64,000 nucleotides of DNA, from positions 19,530,001 through 19,594,000 of the forward strand of contig CM038920.1 in the NCBI GenBank assembly GCA_021904315.1, given 5' to 3'. Source of the DNA: Sphagnum magellanicum. Taxonomy: Eukaryota > Streptophyta > Sphagnopsida > Sphagnales > Sphagnaceae. The notes below the pieces were generated by a model. That model did no database searches. It saw only the letters and a program-made list of their open reading frames with translations, and was not told the origin of the DNA. Shown here piece by piece: positions 26,201 to 38,926 of this stretch. Position 1 is the first letter of the stretch. Every line of letters starts with the position of its first letter. Made by a program: the position numbers and the translations under genes.

Positions 26201-29200
26201 TCCAAGTCATTTGACAACCTAACGGTAAGGTTGCACATGAAGTTAGAGATGGATATCAACCCACAAAAAACCATGCTCTTGATGATTTAAATTGGCCAGA
26301 ACAACCATCTGACCTAATGTTCAAATGGGAAATAAACCGATTGTTTTGTGTGCTCACAAAGAATCATAAAACAATGTTGGACATATAACGTATCATGTTC
26401 CTTATCATCTAAGGTGAAATAATGAACTTCTTTGAAAAGCTTAAACTTTTGTAGAGTAGGATCATATGATGGATGTACTTGTAGGTAATTGCAACCAAGA
26501 TGAATGAAAGAATGCTAAAGTATAACAAAAAAATAGTCCTCCTAGGTAAAAAAACACAAATTTGTGACAAGTAGATTAGAAAGTAGGTGATGCTTTAAGA
26601 GATTGTCCTTTTGAATTACATGAGGGCATCACATGTGATATGTTGAAGTTTTTGAAATTTTCAAAAGTTGTATCAACCTTTTTAAAAACATACTTTCAAT
26701 TTACTTTGCAAAATTTGCCAGTTTGTCTTATTATGATAAAGTAAATTGAAAGTAGGTCAAAAAAATTATTTGGAAATTTCATTCATATGTTGCATTTTGA
26801 AAGGGTTTGGGGCATGATTTAATGAATCAAGCACATGCAATGCACTTTAGTATCATATCAAAAAACATGTTTTGGATGCCAAATATGAGTTTATGGAAAA
26901 CTTACTTTTAAGGGGCTTCACATTGTCATAATCCAAAAATTCAAATTCCAAAAAATGTGTATCAAGGTGCATAATGGCTCAAACATTAGTAACACATCAT
27001 TTGAATTGTTTGATTCGAAAAATGTGCAATATCAGCCAGAGTAATAAATTTTCAAAAAAAATAAAAATTAGTGAAAGTAATAATATATGTTAAGAATGAT
27101 CATATATGGTTTATTTAATATGATAAGTACACCCCAAAATTTATGGCATGACTAAAATGCCTAAAATGCAAAAGATTTCAACTTTATTTTTACTTGTTGG
27201 TTAGGGATCACCAATTGGTATACTTTACCATGTTTTCACCTAGATACTTACTTGTGTGTTGTGCCAATGCATGTTCTGAATCTCATTTTGGACTTTCATT
27301 ATGTAGTTTTCACTGAAATCCACACAAGTCAAAATGACATCTGCTAGTAGTTGGTCAAGTTGTTGTTTGAATTGAACATCTTGCCAACATGTTGATAGTT
27401 GTGTAAAACAAATGTTTTCAATTGAGACTATAGGTACCTTACATAATCCACAAAAGTAATCTCATTATACTTCACAATGGGAACCTTCCTATCCTTGCCT
27501 TTTTAAGTTTGACCCACCACTTCATAACATGTACTCTTCCACTTGATCAGATGTCCAAAAAGTGGTTCTTGAAAGCATAGCCCAAACACCCTTTGTGCCC
27601 ATCAAAGAAATCACAAAGGTAGACAAGGTTGATCCCAGTTGATAGGGAAGAAAATGTTGCAATTAAAATAGAGTAGTTGCTCAAAAGGAACAGGCTCAGA
27701 CAACATGCACTTTTATTGGCAAAATGTTGCTGTGTTGTTTCAAGAGAAAGAGACGACTTATCTTGTAGGATCTTGGGACTTACACAATGTCCACTTCTTC
27801 TTTCAAGAGGGCTTAACCTTTTAAGTATAAGAGAAAGGGTCTATCTTTAGACCCTTGCATTAGTTGAGGGGCCTGTCCTGAGACCAATAGGCTGACACAC
27901 AAACTGAAAATTTGGAAAGAGTCTAAAGATAGTTAGGTGAAGTACTCTGGAGTCCTAATGTACTTGGATGGCACTTTTCGTCCATGAATATACCTCCTAT
28001 ACGGCCCCTGCCAGGCTCTGCAAAGGCCATTGAGTATGGGTGCACCAAGGTGGTTTCGTAATGTTTAGACCTAAAAGCAAGAGTTATTGAATATTGAACA
28101 AGTTTTTCATTGAAAATTCAGTAAAATTGAAAAAAATAGAAAAAATAGGGCAAAATCTTCATATTGTTGGAAAGCCCTTGATGAGCAGGATTTTATGAAA
28201 ATAATTTCATAATATTTAGACCTCAGATGTGGGAGATATTGAGTTTTGAGTTTTTTTTTTATCATTGAAAATTCAAATAAATTACAAAAACTGGTTTTGA
28301 AAGTAGAAATCAGTTAGGTAACAAATTCACACTTGGGCCAAACTGCAAAAGCCACACTAATGATTAAAGAGTTTGCAAGAGGATTTTAACAATTTCAAAT
28401 TGTAGTTGTAATAAACCTTAGGAGCAACCAAATTATATAAAGGTTGGAGAAATAATATGAAATTTTTCATATTTTGATAAATCTTCTTTTTCTCTGAAAT
28501 TTGAAATATCTCCACATGACTTTATGTGAATTCTCTTATTTTGATAAGACGTTGAGGCAACAATATGACAATTACTTTCCAACTTACATAATATTTCTGT
28601 TAAACATTTAAATGCCAAAACATTGGATTATTTGCTTTAAATTTATCAAGCCCATATTTTTACGGTTATTCTAAATACAAAAATTGTTTAACATTAATTT
28701 TACCCTTACCAACTCATTTACAAGGGACAAGCACTAAAAATAGGACCAACCAAGTAAATGTGACACCTGGCTTGATGTTATTGGAGGACAAGTAAGCGTT
28801 TCCTCAAAAAAAAATTTACTGTACACCCAAGTTATGATGAATGCTTTCTGTACAAATGGCATCATGTTTTTAAAAAATAAAATAAAATAATGCAATGGTT
28901 AAGAATTCCTTCATTGAGTATGAGGTTTTTGAGTTCAAATCTTTTTCCCAATAAGCATGTACATCTCCAAATTTACATTCCCTAATAAAGCCATGGGAAC
29001 TACATTCTCCATGCAACTTGGTCACACTTTCCCTCACCAAATTGACAATAAGAAAAGAGGTGAAGTCCCAGTCAAGTTCCTTCAGGAGGAGGGGAATTGA
29101 AGCCATGATTTTCTCAAGAAGGTTGGCCCTATTACTCAAGAAACTGTTTATCCCCCATTTAACATGTATGCCTATCACTTTAATTATTTTATATATCTTC

Positions 29201-31079
29201 ACCAACAAGCAATTTACATGAAATGTGTCTGATAATTTCCAAGACTACTGATGCATGTGCCTGAGTCATTTAATCCTGAGTCTCATCATTTCATACCCTT
29301 ATTTAACAAGGTGTGTTATACACAATGGCCCTATCATTAATTTAATATTAACAATTGATATTGTGTGATAAATTGGTCATAGCTAAGGGAGATTTTTTTT
29401 AAAAAATTATTTTAATGTACACCTTCATGTTGTTATTATTATTTTTAAATCATGATTTTTTTTCATTTTTTAACATCGCATTAATTATGAGGAACCCAAA
29501 AGGGATCTCACATTAAATGATGACATGTTCTAGGAACTTATTTAAACACTTAAAACATTGTTACCAAATCAAAACCAATAGGGAAATATTGCAACATGAT
29601 TTTCATTTTTTTGTAAATTTAATGACTTTTTCTTTCTTTAAGTAATCAAATATTCCCTTTTCATATTTATTTTTCACATTTGTACAAAATTTCAAACCAA
29701 AATATATATGAATGTTTTCAATCACATTGTCACATTTTGAAAGAATTACATGATTTTTTGTGTATGATGGGTGCCACAACCATTTTTGAAAAAAATAGTT
29801 TCATATTTAATTTTGGGGGTTATGAATTTGTGATAAAGTCACTTAGGGACTGGGTGCACATTTGAGGAGGTGACAGAGACAACAAAATGTCAAAATATGA
29901 ATGTAAAATTTCATGACCTTGTGAACAACAGTCAGGAGGGGACAAAGCATCAAACAAGGGGTGCAACTCCAGCCCAACAGGGCATGACTTTAAGGATAAG
30001 TTTACTATGTCAAGATCTCTAATTTTCAAAATGAATAATAGGTAGTAGTCATAGTGAAAGCATTTATCATAATTCCACTCAGCCTTTTATTTATTGGCAA
30101 TATTGAAAGGTTGATTGAAGATTTCTGCTTCATACCTAATTACATATGATATTTACCCACTTATTTACTTATTAAGTAATGTGAGTTGAATGTAGGAGGG
30201 CTTACAAATTGGTTGCCTGTACTATAAGCTCTCCTATTACCTGACTCTACTTAGGTAGCTTCATGAAGGAACCCCCCACAACTGAGTTATAACAGGTTTC
30301 CAATAGTTGGTACTGGTGGGCGTTGGGTCACATTGTCAAGGATAACTTCCTTCAACCAAATGAAACACTAATTGTGCAATGAATTTTTTTGTAACAGCCT
30401 CAGTTGTTGGTGGTTACATATATTTTGCATAGAATGCATCTCTCAGGTTGTCAAAATATCCTCAAAGTTGAACTTATGGCCCTCCATCAAACAACCTCCT
30501 TCTTAATCACCAACCAACCTACATATATATATTTGCAAACAAACTTGTGTCTTTTTATCTCTTCCATAATTATAAGAATTCTCTTTCATAATGTGACCAC
30601 CACCCAAACAAATATATCTTACACACAATTGTTTCCATATACAACATGACTACCCACCTCTTTAAAATGTTGATAATCTCATGCACATATATCATACTTT
30701 TCTAGAGGATATACAAAGTCAAAGATTCCATCCAGGCCTTATCTGAAATATACATAAACACTTTCTCCTTGCTCACATTGATCAAATCATACATGAAATC
30801 TACCCCCACAACACCTCCATTCACAAATGACTCAACAACCCCAGCTTAGATAGATTATTGTCCAATCATTTTTTAATCCACCCATTAGTCTCAACATCAC
30901 AAATAACATAGCTACTTCACTTTTGAAATGCTCAATATATGAGCACTTGTTGGAAACATCTATTTGAGCCTAACCTTTTCCCATCTCCAATGTGCAAACT
31001 ATGTGAACCTCACATCCATGTTGATAAATGGCCATACTTATTATCCTCTTGTCAACATCCCATAATTCATGGTTTATAC
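23273..31079. other. Long AT-rich stretch, no recognised gene
   Basis: Roughly 7.8 kb in which I cannot support a gene. Around 24120-24300 one frame reads VKESFVVNGELRIHIP, then LKAKWQNIVKD. It is protein-like but breaks on both sides, and I did not recognise it. Inverted 12-mers CTATCTTTAGAC (27841) and GTCTAAAGATAG (27921) lie 68 bp apart. Decayed mobile DNA is likely but not demonstrated. Confidence 0.4.
28886..28945 (+). mobile_element. Possible tRNA-derived SINE head
   Basis: GCAATGGTTAAGAATTCC resembles a Pol III A box and GAGTTCAAATC a B box, with a box spacing typical of tRNA-derived SINEs. No full cloverleaf, 3' tail or target duplication was identified. A second B-box-like string, GGCTTCAATTCCCC, is on the minus strand near 29090-29105. 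The resemblance could be chance in AT-rich DNA. Confidence 0.25.
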
Positions 31080-33126
31080 ATAGATTGTGGTAACCCGTGC
31101 CTGCAAGGCACAGACGATTTTAGATGATTTTAAAATTTTCTAAAAATTAATGGTTTGAAATATCCTTTCTTCTAATAGTAAAAAATAATCCAGTCTTATA
31201 ATTTCAATTTTTTGGATTCTGATTTTTTAAAAAAGAAATCCCCCAACCCATAGTTCTCCGGTTCTGAAAGCTTTGAAAATCGGAACCGGGTTCAACAAAG
31301 CAACAACATCCCATGAGAGAGCCGTTAGCAAAGTCTCCACTTCGAAAAGGGGAAAAAAATGCAAATTAAAGTCCTAATTCTTAAGGGGTCAAAGAATACC
31401 CTAAATTAATAACTTCATTTCATTGTGGCACATTTCAAGTGGTCGTAAGGTTACTTCAAACTTGGAACACCCACTAAGTTAGAGCTAAGATAAAAGCCCG
31501 GCTAAAATATGGAGGAAGGAGGCATCCATCCATCCATCCACTCATTCATCCATTCATCCCAAGGTTGAGGAACCCTATAAACCTTATAAGAGACCTTACA
31601 AACCCAAACCCTCCCTTGCTAGTGTGCCTTATCTCCAATTTTTTCATCACTCCTTGAAATAGATATTTGTCGGAGAAAGAAAACCCCCAAAAGAAAAAGA
31701 AGGGCGCTCAGTGTAGCCAGAGGCCCCCATTTCTCAGTCACTTCTGTAATATCCATGGGTGGTCGTCCTTTAGGGGTTGAAGTGCAGTGATGGTTTTAAG
31801 TGACAAAACTAGTTTTGATCCCCCTTTTGTTTTCTGTGTACTAGAGTTATCCAGAAAGTCACCTTGTTTTTGGGCCTGCTTCACTCCCTATCCCCTCTGT
31901 CTCTGTCAGTGGTATCTGCAAAGAAGGGAAATTTTAATACATCTCAGTATGAAATGCTGAAACTCAGCATTTAATGCACAAGGTTTGAGAATTTTTTTTG
32001 TCTAGTAAGTTCGAGTAGATTATGAAGGTGAAAAAACTTTTTTTTGTCACTGCCCACCATCCCGGGTGCTCTTCTCACATGAAAGTCAGTATGTTGGGTA
32101 GACCAACATTACCAGTCCTATTGTTGCTCTCCATGGGTTCCTCCAAAGATTCGCATAAGGTTTCCCACTTTCTTCCACCTAAGAGTATTGCGACCGGCCT
32201 CGGACCACTTTCTTCACAAAATTTGGATACATTTCTGCCATCCGAAATGCATCCAAATAAACAAAAATATAAAAATGAAAAAGAAACACTTTATTTTTAT
32301 TATACAAAATAATAATAAAAACAGAAAACACATTTTTTTAAAAAAAAAGATAAAAGTTTCTAAAAAAAACTAAAACATGAACCAAGTTTAAAGAAACATG
32401 GGACTTCACCGTGTCCGATGACGGCCACCGGGGTAGATGAATAGAAAATAAAAAAGATAAAAGTTTCTATAAAAAAATTAAAACATGAACCAAGTTTAAA
32501 AAAACAGGGGACTTCACCGTGTCCGATGACGGCCACCGGGGTAGATGAATAAAAAATAAAAAAGATAAAAGTTTCTATAAAAAAATTAAAACATGAACCA
32601 AGTTTAAAAAAACAGGGGACTTCACCGTGTCCGATGACGGCCACCGGGGTAGATGAATAAAAAATAAAAAAGATAAAAATTTCTATAAAAAAATTAAAAC
32701 ATGAACCAAGTTTAAAAAAACATGGGACTTCACCGTGTCTGAAGGTCACGGGTACCCATTAGTGTGAAAAAATATGTTTCCACCAACGGACCCCTCCCCG
32801 TCCGCCCCCCCCCCCAAGTAACGTCCTTTAGAGTCAGATGGGCTCGGCACCAAACACACGACAGTATTGTTTATTCTCTATCCAATGGTCTCTCGCCTCC
32901 TCACCCACCGGTCCCCCCCCCCCCCCAACGGTCCATCCCACCCCATGTGTAACTTCCCAGCTCACAACTTTTACCCCAATACAATACTTACCCCTGAAAA
33001 ACATCATTCCGCCCGTCTGATTCCCGATCCAATGCTCCTAACTCACTTTATCACATCTTTATTCCTCTCCCCCCCCAAGGGTAACTTAAAGACAAACTAA
33101 CAGACGTAGTGAATTAATATATAAGA
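31080..33126 (-). mobile_element. Candidate non-autonomous Helitron, about 2.05 kb
   Basis: On the minus strand the element would begin at 33126 with TCTTATATATTAATTCAC directly after an A, as Helitrons insert between A and T. It would end at 31080 after the short palindrome GTGCC-TTGCA-GGCAC (31111-31097), 13 nt and then CTAT. The Helitron rule is a hairpin about 10-13 nt from a CTRR end; CTAT misses the last base. No RepHel protein is present. The interior has higher CpG content than its surroundings, three poly-C runs (about 32806, 32917, 33070), a CATC microsatellite at about 31530-31560, and a four-copy 108-bp minisatellite. Internal minisatellites are common in plant Helitrons. The plus frame 32022-32312 (96 codons) is unassigned. 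Confidence 0.45.
32341..32748. repeat. 108-bp tandem repeat, four units
   Basis: ACCAAGTTTAAA recurs at 32381, 32489, 32597 and 32705, exactly 108 bp apart. Each unit holds GGGACTTCACCGTGTCCGAT, GACGGCCACCGGGGTAGATG, then an A-rich half. The middle units are nearly identical, so amplification is recent relative to the surroundings. Because 108 is divisible by three, the minus strand stays open for 129 codons with a 36-residue repeat (GHGEVPCFFKLGSCF...). I regard that as a by-product, because the host region has no other coding signs. Confidence 0.95.
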
Positions 33127-34650
33127 TTGACATAATAAAGCCTTATGACACAGTTGAAAATTCTTCCTCACACATCACAATACTAGATGCAAATGTTCTT
33201 GTCAATGATTCTACTTTAAATGATTTTCCAAAAAAAATCATTGTGCCCCCTTGGTTCCTACCATGCTCTTGTATATAGTCAAAAATGTTCTTGCCTTGTT
33301 AGATTACACCTAGATATCCTCCTATTGATGGCCTCCTCACATATTCCCACCTCCTCACTAACCAAACCCCTTCAATTTGCATTCAATTCATCTATTTTCA
33401 TACTGCCACAATTGATTCTTTGAAACCGCTACTACTTGAAAACTTGACAAATATAATTATTGTCTCCTGAACACAATCAGATTAGTAGGAATGAGTAAAC
33501 ATAAACTCCCCTTAACCTTGATTCACATGGTTGTTGATGAACCCTGGCCCCGAAACCCTTCCCCACTTTTCGTTGCCCCATCACCAAATCCCCCCCCCAC
33601 CCTTTCACCCCCAATTGTTATATACATTGGCTTAAATTTCATTGAATTGACAGGCATAGAGCCTACACCATACTAGAGGCAGTAGCTTTTTGGTGAAGAG
33701 GCTGTTATTTATTTATGAATGTGGAAAACATGTTTGTCCTCTTTCTTGGTGATTGTCGTCCTGCTGATTTTGGAGTCATCAAATGTGAAGGAATCCCAAA
33801 AATTCAAGAAATATATCGATGGGCCAGAACGGTCACAGGGCAGACAAAGAGGGAAGGTCAAAGAAAGGTCAAAAGACACACAGCCTGCAGGAACCAAATA
33901 AAAAGGGAGAGAGATAGTCCTTCTTATCACAAGAAGGAAGCCCACGGCCCCTCTTAGGTCATCAAACTACCCATTAACTCATCAATGGTACATGTATACG
34001 GTATTACCTTTTCAAATTTGGCACTTGGGTACCAAATAACAATTTTATTTTTCATAATCCATTTGGACAGTCTTTAAAAAACTATTGAATTCTGGCAATA
34101 AATATAGACTCTTTCTTCAGGGTGTTCTCCTGACTCTCTCGACCTATAACACAATGAGACCTTTTATATCATTTTTTCTTACTTTTAAAAAAAAAACAAA
34201 AATGGAGAGACTTAACGTTCAACTAAATCATAAAATGTTGTCAATTATTGAATACCTGCTCTACTGTGGGGGTGGGTTGACGAAGCTCCTAGTTTCTAAT
34301 AATTATCCCTCTCTTGTAATTTCCTTAAAGTTTGACATTTCAAATAAATAATTTCTAACATGAATTTGACATTTGTAGAATACTTTAGTTACTGCCGAGG
34401 CTGAAAAGGTACTAGAGCAGTAAGATCCTCTCAGTGTGAGGCATATTAATTAGCCTTTGAAAGATAGAACTTATTGTCAAACTAGCCTACGTTTTGAGGA
34501 TGCCAAAACGTTCACATTAGAGTTGTCAATAAAAGTAATACAGATTTAATTGGGGGACGAAGTGAGAAGTCAGGATGGAAACAGTACCCCAAAATGGAGA
34601 CGAAATGAGAAATCAGGGTGGAAACAGTACACGGCAAAAGAAAAAAGGTA
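33127..34650. other. Stretch without a supportable gene
   Basis: Open frames on both strands around 33709-33957 overlap one another and are unassigned. C-rich runs occur near 33590-33610. Nothing else was noted. Confidence 0.4.
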
Positions 34651-34679
34651 GACCAAACCAGTTTTCTACCGACCTCGAA

Positions 34680-35388
34680 GCTCCCCCTTACCCACTTTTA
34701 AAACTTTCTTTCTTCCTGCCCTCACCGGTCCGCGCTCCAGCTTTTCGGAAGTTTCCTATTCTTGGCGGTAGCCCAACACCCTACGCCCGGCCCAACCCAC
34801 CACTCCAATCCCGCCGCTCCTTTGTTTAAAAATGTGTGGCCCAATTTGGCGTTTCTCTGGTGCTTCTGAAGCAGCGCTCAATACGATCAATAAGTGTCGA
34901 AGTCTCGCAAGTGTCGAAGCCTCGCAATGCGACAATCGTTAGGGAGCCTCTATGTTGTTCCTGGCAACAAATCTATCATCGACGTTCTTTGCTGCGTCTT
35001 CGAAATTCCAGACACATAGATCTCCAAAGCGTGCCTTCAAAGAGGGTGTCGTATGCGATTTGAAGTGAAACGAATTGTTTGAATAGACGATTGTTGGAAC
35101 CAAGGAGTTTTCTTCCTTCACTCACTCACCTGAAGATTATGCATGGTAACACACGGCCGAAGAAGGTTATAATCTGGAACAGAATTTAGAGCGATCGAAT
35201 TTTCTCGGTACTTCATGCAGAAACGCGGTTAACACCGCAGAAATTTCTGTTAACCGAGTGCAAATGTGTAGATTATGAGACAAGGTACTTATTGCAATTT
35301 TTTCCAATCGTGTTATAACGTCCGGAACTTCAGCAACTTCAGGAAAGTGGAAATTGGACATCGAAATTGCTGAATTTGAGCTATCGCG
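34680..35388 (+). promoter_or_regulatory. CpG-rich segment, possible promoter and 5' UTR
   Basis: CpG dinucleotides and overall GC rise sharply relative to both sides, for example around GGTCCGCGCTCCAGC, CCCGGCCCAACC and TCCCGCCGCTCC. The segment leads into an ATG at 35389 that opens a charged reading frame with a plausible splice donor. Direction is inferred from that frame. I could not fix a TATA box or transcription start. Confidence 0.35.
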
Positions 35389-35820
35389 ATGACGCACAAC
35401 AATTCTCGTGCACGAAACGCTGAGGTCGAGGACGAGATTAGACCCTCAAGCGGCGATCGTGATCAGGAGCAAGAAACAGCGGAGGACACGCGCTTCCTTA
35501 TTAATCCCGAGCACTCCCGTATTGAACCTTCGAAGAGATGCCGGGTAATCATCCTCTGACTTCCTCTTACTTGTTTATAGCACTCATTGTGGAGAAACGC
35601 AGTTTGCGGTGGGCAGATACCTTCGGAAATCGAGGGAAAAATTAGTTGCGGAATTACTGTACGAAATTTCATTGTCAGAGTTGCTCAATTGGGATCTTTC
35701 CACGGGAGTGTTGTCTCTGGTGGATCTAGAACAACTTCTGAAATTCAGTCCTGGGCGCACAATTTTGTTTCATATTGGATCTCTAGCGTTGTTGTAGAGA
35801 GGAACTTGGTACGGTTATGA
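35389..35820 (+). CDS. Candidate small two-exon gene of unknown function
   Basis: Exon 1 (35389-35544) opens with ATG and encodes 52 acidic, polar residues: MTHNNSRARNAEVEDEIRPS, then DRDQEQETAEDTRFLINP. It ends at a phase-0 donor, CCGG/GTAATC. A 36-nt gap to TTGTTTATAG/CAC at 35580 would be unusually short for a plant intron. Continuing in phase gives 79 more residues and TGA at 35820. A different frame of the second segment (35582 to about 35797: GRYLRKSREKLVAELLYEIS) looks more protein-like, so the true splice may differ. I recognise no domain. It could be the first exon of a longer gene whose later exons I missed. Confidence 0.3.
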
Positions 35821-38800
35821 AGTGGAGAAGTATCTTGTACTCTAGGATTTAAGCATCAAGGAGTATAAGTGGACTGGACTTGCAGGGAAGTAGTTGGGTC
35901 CTGGAATTGCAGCAAGTCTATGTCCTGTCTTCATTTGTACCTCTCATAATGCTATGAGATCCTTGTGCCTTCATTTCCATCTCTCACAATGCTGTGGTTG
36001 TTTCTTGTAACATGGACAATTCAATTGGGATAAAGAATGCCACTCAACATAATCCAGGTATGAAATTTTGGCAAAAGCAGCACATTGTCCAACTCCGTTT
36101 TCCTCTTCTGCTGTTGTCAAGGTCTGGGGGGGGGTGTTCACTCTTTGTATTTGTTTGGTACCCTCCCAAGAGTATGATTTTATTATTTATTTAATAATGA
36201 GATTGTTTTTATATACATTACTTGGGCTTCATGCTGCTGCACAGTGCCAGTGTCTACCAAGCAATCAATGGATGAAAAAAATGAATTGATTTTGTAGAAA
36301 TTAAATTTCATTTGAAGGAAAATATTGAATCACATTGCATGCACCTTGAATTGAATTCAAATTGTTAGAGAAGGTATTGAAAATCTACTTGTGAATATGT
36401 TATTGAAAAAAACCTTAAAAAATACACAGATCTGAACAGACACATTTTCATTTTCATGCCTTTTTACTTGGGAATAGACTAAATAAATTCTAGGCTGGAA
36501 TTTGATAGCACAAAATATTATGGAACCCCTTAGTCATCCTCCCTAAACTAGCTTCAATGAATCATCATCACTAAAATTTACTAATAAATATGACTTTTTT
36601 ATAATTAATAAAATACATTAAAATTTTTTATAAATGAAAATATATTTAATTTGAGTCCTTACCTTCTTTTTGAACGTCTATAAAAATCAAATTTGTACAT
36701 AGTTCATAAATGTATTGTATATGTACAATATTGAAAAAAATTCAAAAATTGTCATTGACCTTCCATTGCAAAACAACAACCCTTCTGAATGGTGTGGCCT
36801 TTGAGAGGCTTCCCCCATTTGAAAATTTGTCAAATGAATTCTCATGAGCTTGTTTCATTTGTTCAAGCATAATATGCTCTATTACATGACCTTATAACCA
36901 ATGAAAATAAGTTGAAATAACCACAACTTGCAAAATCACAATATAATGTTACTTCAGCATCTTTTTCGACCCTTGAGATTTCACTTGTGTCACGTCAAAA
37001 GTGCTCCCACTATGGTATTTAAAAAGAAGGGGAACTTGAAATTAGTAGGCATGGAACATGGAATGTACATGGATGTTGTAACATATAATTACATGTTCAT
37101 ACCTTATTTATATATAATATTTTGTGTAAAATTTGCATATTTTCAAATGCCTTATTTTAAAATATTTTTACAAGCATAAATTATTTTCTAAATATTTACT
37201 AAATTTACCTGCAAAGTATTAAACAGATACCTTCTTTTGAACTTATGTCAATTATACATAAGTTAGAGTGACCCCTTTCCCTCCGCCCACCTCCCCTAGC
37301 ATAGTTTATGTTTGCGTGATAAATTGGACATGGCTACAAGACATAATAATTCCTTGATGTCAATGCATATATGACATCTTTCTCTTGAACATAAAAGACC
37401 TGTTTATACCTTTACTTTCGGGTGCATTATCCTGTTGTGTACATTGTGGTGATGCAGATATGCAACCTGTGCATTTTAGAAACAGGCTCCAAACATATGC
37501 GCATCTACTTCACAAGTGGACAATTGGACTTGTCATTGCCATTGTGGTAAGTCTTTTCAGACACACAGAGCAGAAAATGTTATCACATATCAATACAGTT
37601 GGTTTACACTGGCAGAAAGGAATTTGTTGCAATCACTAATTGGCGCAACTGTGCACAGGATGTTGTGACTTCCTTTCAATCTCTTCATACTAGTTGAAGT
37701 AAACCAGGTATGAGACCTTTAGAAGCTTGCAATCCTGTTCTTGCACAATGTTGCTTAAGTCATACGTTTGTGGGGTACATTGATGGTGGTTCTTGTCACA
37801 AGCACCCATCACTGTTATTCATGACTTCTTTTTCTTGACTGCAACCAAGACATAGTATTTGTTTCCCACATTGTAGCTTTGAACCTTGTATCATAAGCTG
37901 TGGTGATTCAATGTTTTCCATTTGGTAATTGTGTTACATAAACCTTGGTACTTCAGTGCCTTTTCTATCCGAGAGACAAACCCGCCTCACCTGGTCACAT
38001 TGCCTCGTTAGAGTTACACAATTTGCTTGAACAAGATTGTATTTTGTTCAATCTTTACAATGTGTTCATGGGAAGATTTCATTGGATTGGTGAAGAATAT
38101 ACTGATGTTGAGTCTGAAACACTCAAGCTCATGATTGTATCTTGGGTTCTGAAAAGGATACAGGAGCCATAACAGGCAAAGTGATTCTCAAATATCATTT
38201 GGTTGGTAGACAGTTGGTCCTCATAACTCCTTCGTGAAGTAAGGCTTCTCCAGAAGCAATGGCCAAGCTAACCCCAGACTCAAGCTATCAGCAGCTGTTA
38301 TCTGATCCACATTTGACACAGCTGATTGTTCTTCTCAGCATTTTTGCCAGTAGGTATGGGTTAGATATGCTGGAAACACATCTCAACTTGGCTGGTGCAC
38401 TATGACCCTCTTGCACTCATGTGCTATGAACATTTTACTAGAACTTGGATTTTAGTGACGCACATCATTTAGACAACATGAAAATTCGTTGTTTGTTACT
38501 TGGAGTTAATACTGCATCATGTATAAGAGTTAGAATCCATAGGCTTACAATTGATGGAAGTTCATGCTAGTGCTCATGTGGTTTGTTGGATGGAAGTTGT
38601 GGAGATGACTATCTAGTATCAACAAAGCCTCTCCTAGGTAGTACCAAACTTGGAATGGAATACTGGAATGTAACTTGCATCTTTTGATCATGAGGGAATA
38701 GAGGTCAGAGACAACTATATTAAACCAGGAGTTGTTGCCAAGTTGGACATAGCTGAAGACAATGTGAACACTGCAAAGTGGAGAACTGTTGCAATTTCTT

Positions 38801-38926
38801 GTCAGTAATAACAGGAATGAACATCCCAGGGGTTGCAATGCAACATCTAGAGGCTCTTAGTTGTGCTTGACATTACAAAGGGTCATCTCTCCTTCTATCC
38901 ATCCCAGAATTGCTTTCCATCCTAAG
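35821..38926. other. Region between the CpG segment and the kinase gene; unassigned exon-like pieces
   Basis: Three plus-strand pieces look faintly exonic. About 37485-37550 reads RLQTYAHLLHKWTIGLVIAI and is followed by GTAAGT. About 37957-38172 follows TTGGTACTTCAG and reads ARDKPASPG-like text ending VLKRIQEP. 38259-38405 is a 48-codon ATG frame beginning MAKLTPDSSYQQLLSDPHL. I could not place any of them in a family. They may be decayed exons of a gene starting near 35.4 kb, or parts of the kinase locus. Confidence 0.25.

Noticed and set aside
27841-27932. MITE based on inverted CTATCTTTAGAC copies
   Set aside because: The arms are only 12 bp, do not extend, and have no target duplication; chance is likely in AT-rich DNA.
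32360-32749. 129-codon minus frame as a real gene
   Set aside because: It exists only because a 108-bp tandem repeat keeps frame. Codons are A/T-run driven and there is no start context or homology.
37485-37550. Exon of a CLC chloride channel (HKWTIGLVIAIV resembling the first CLC membrane segment)
   Set aside because: The match is short and hydrophobic, and no other CLC motif (such as GxGIPE or GKEGP) was found nearby.
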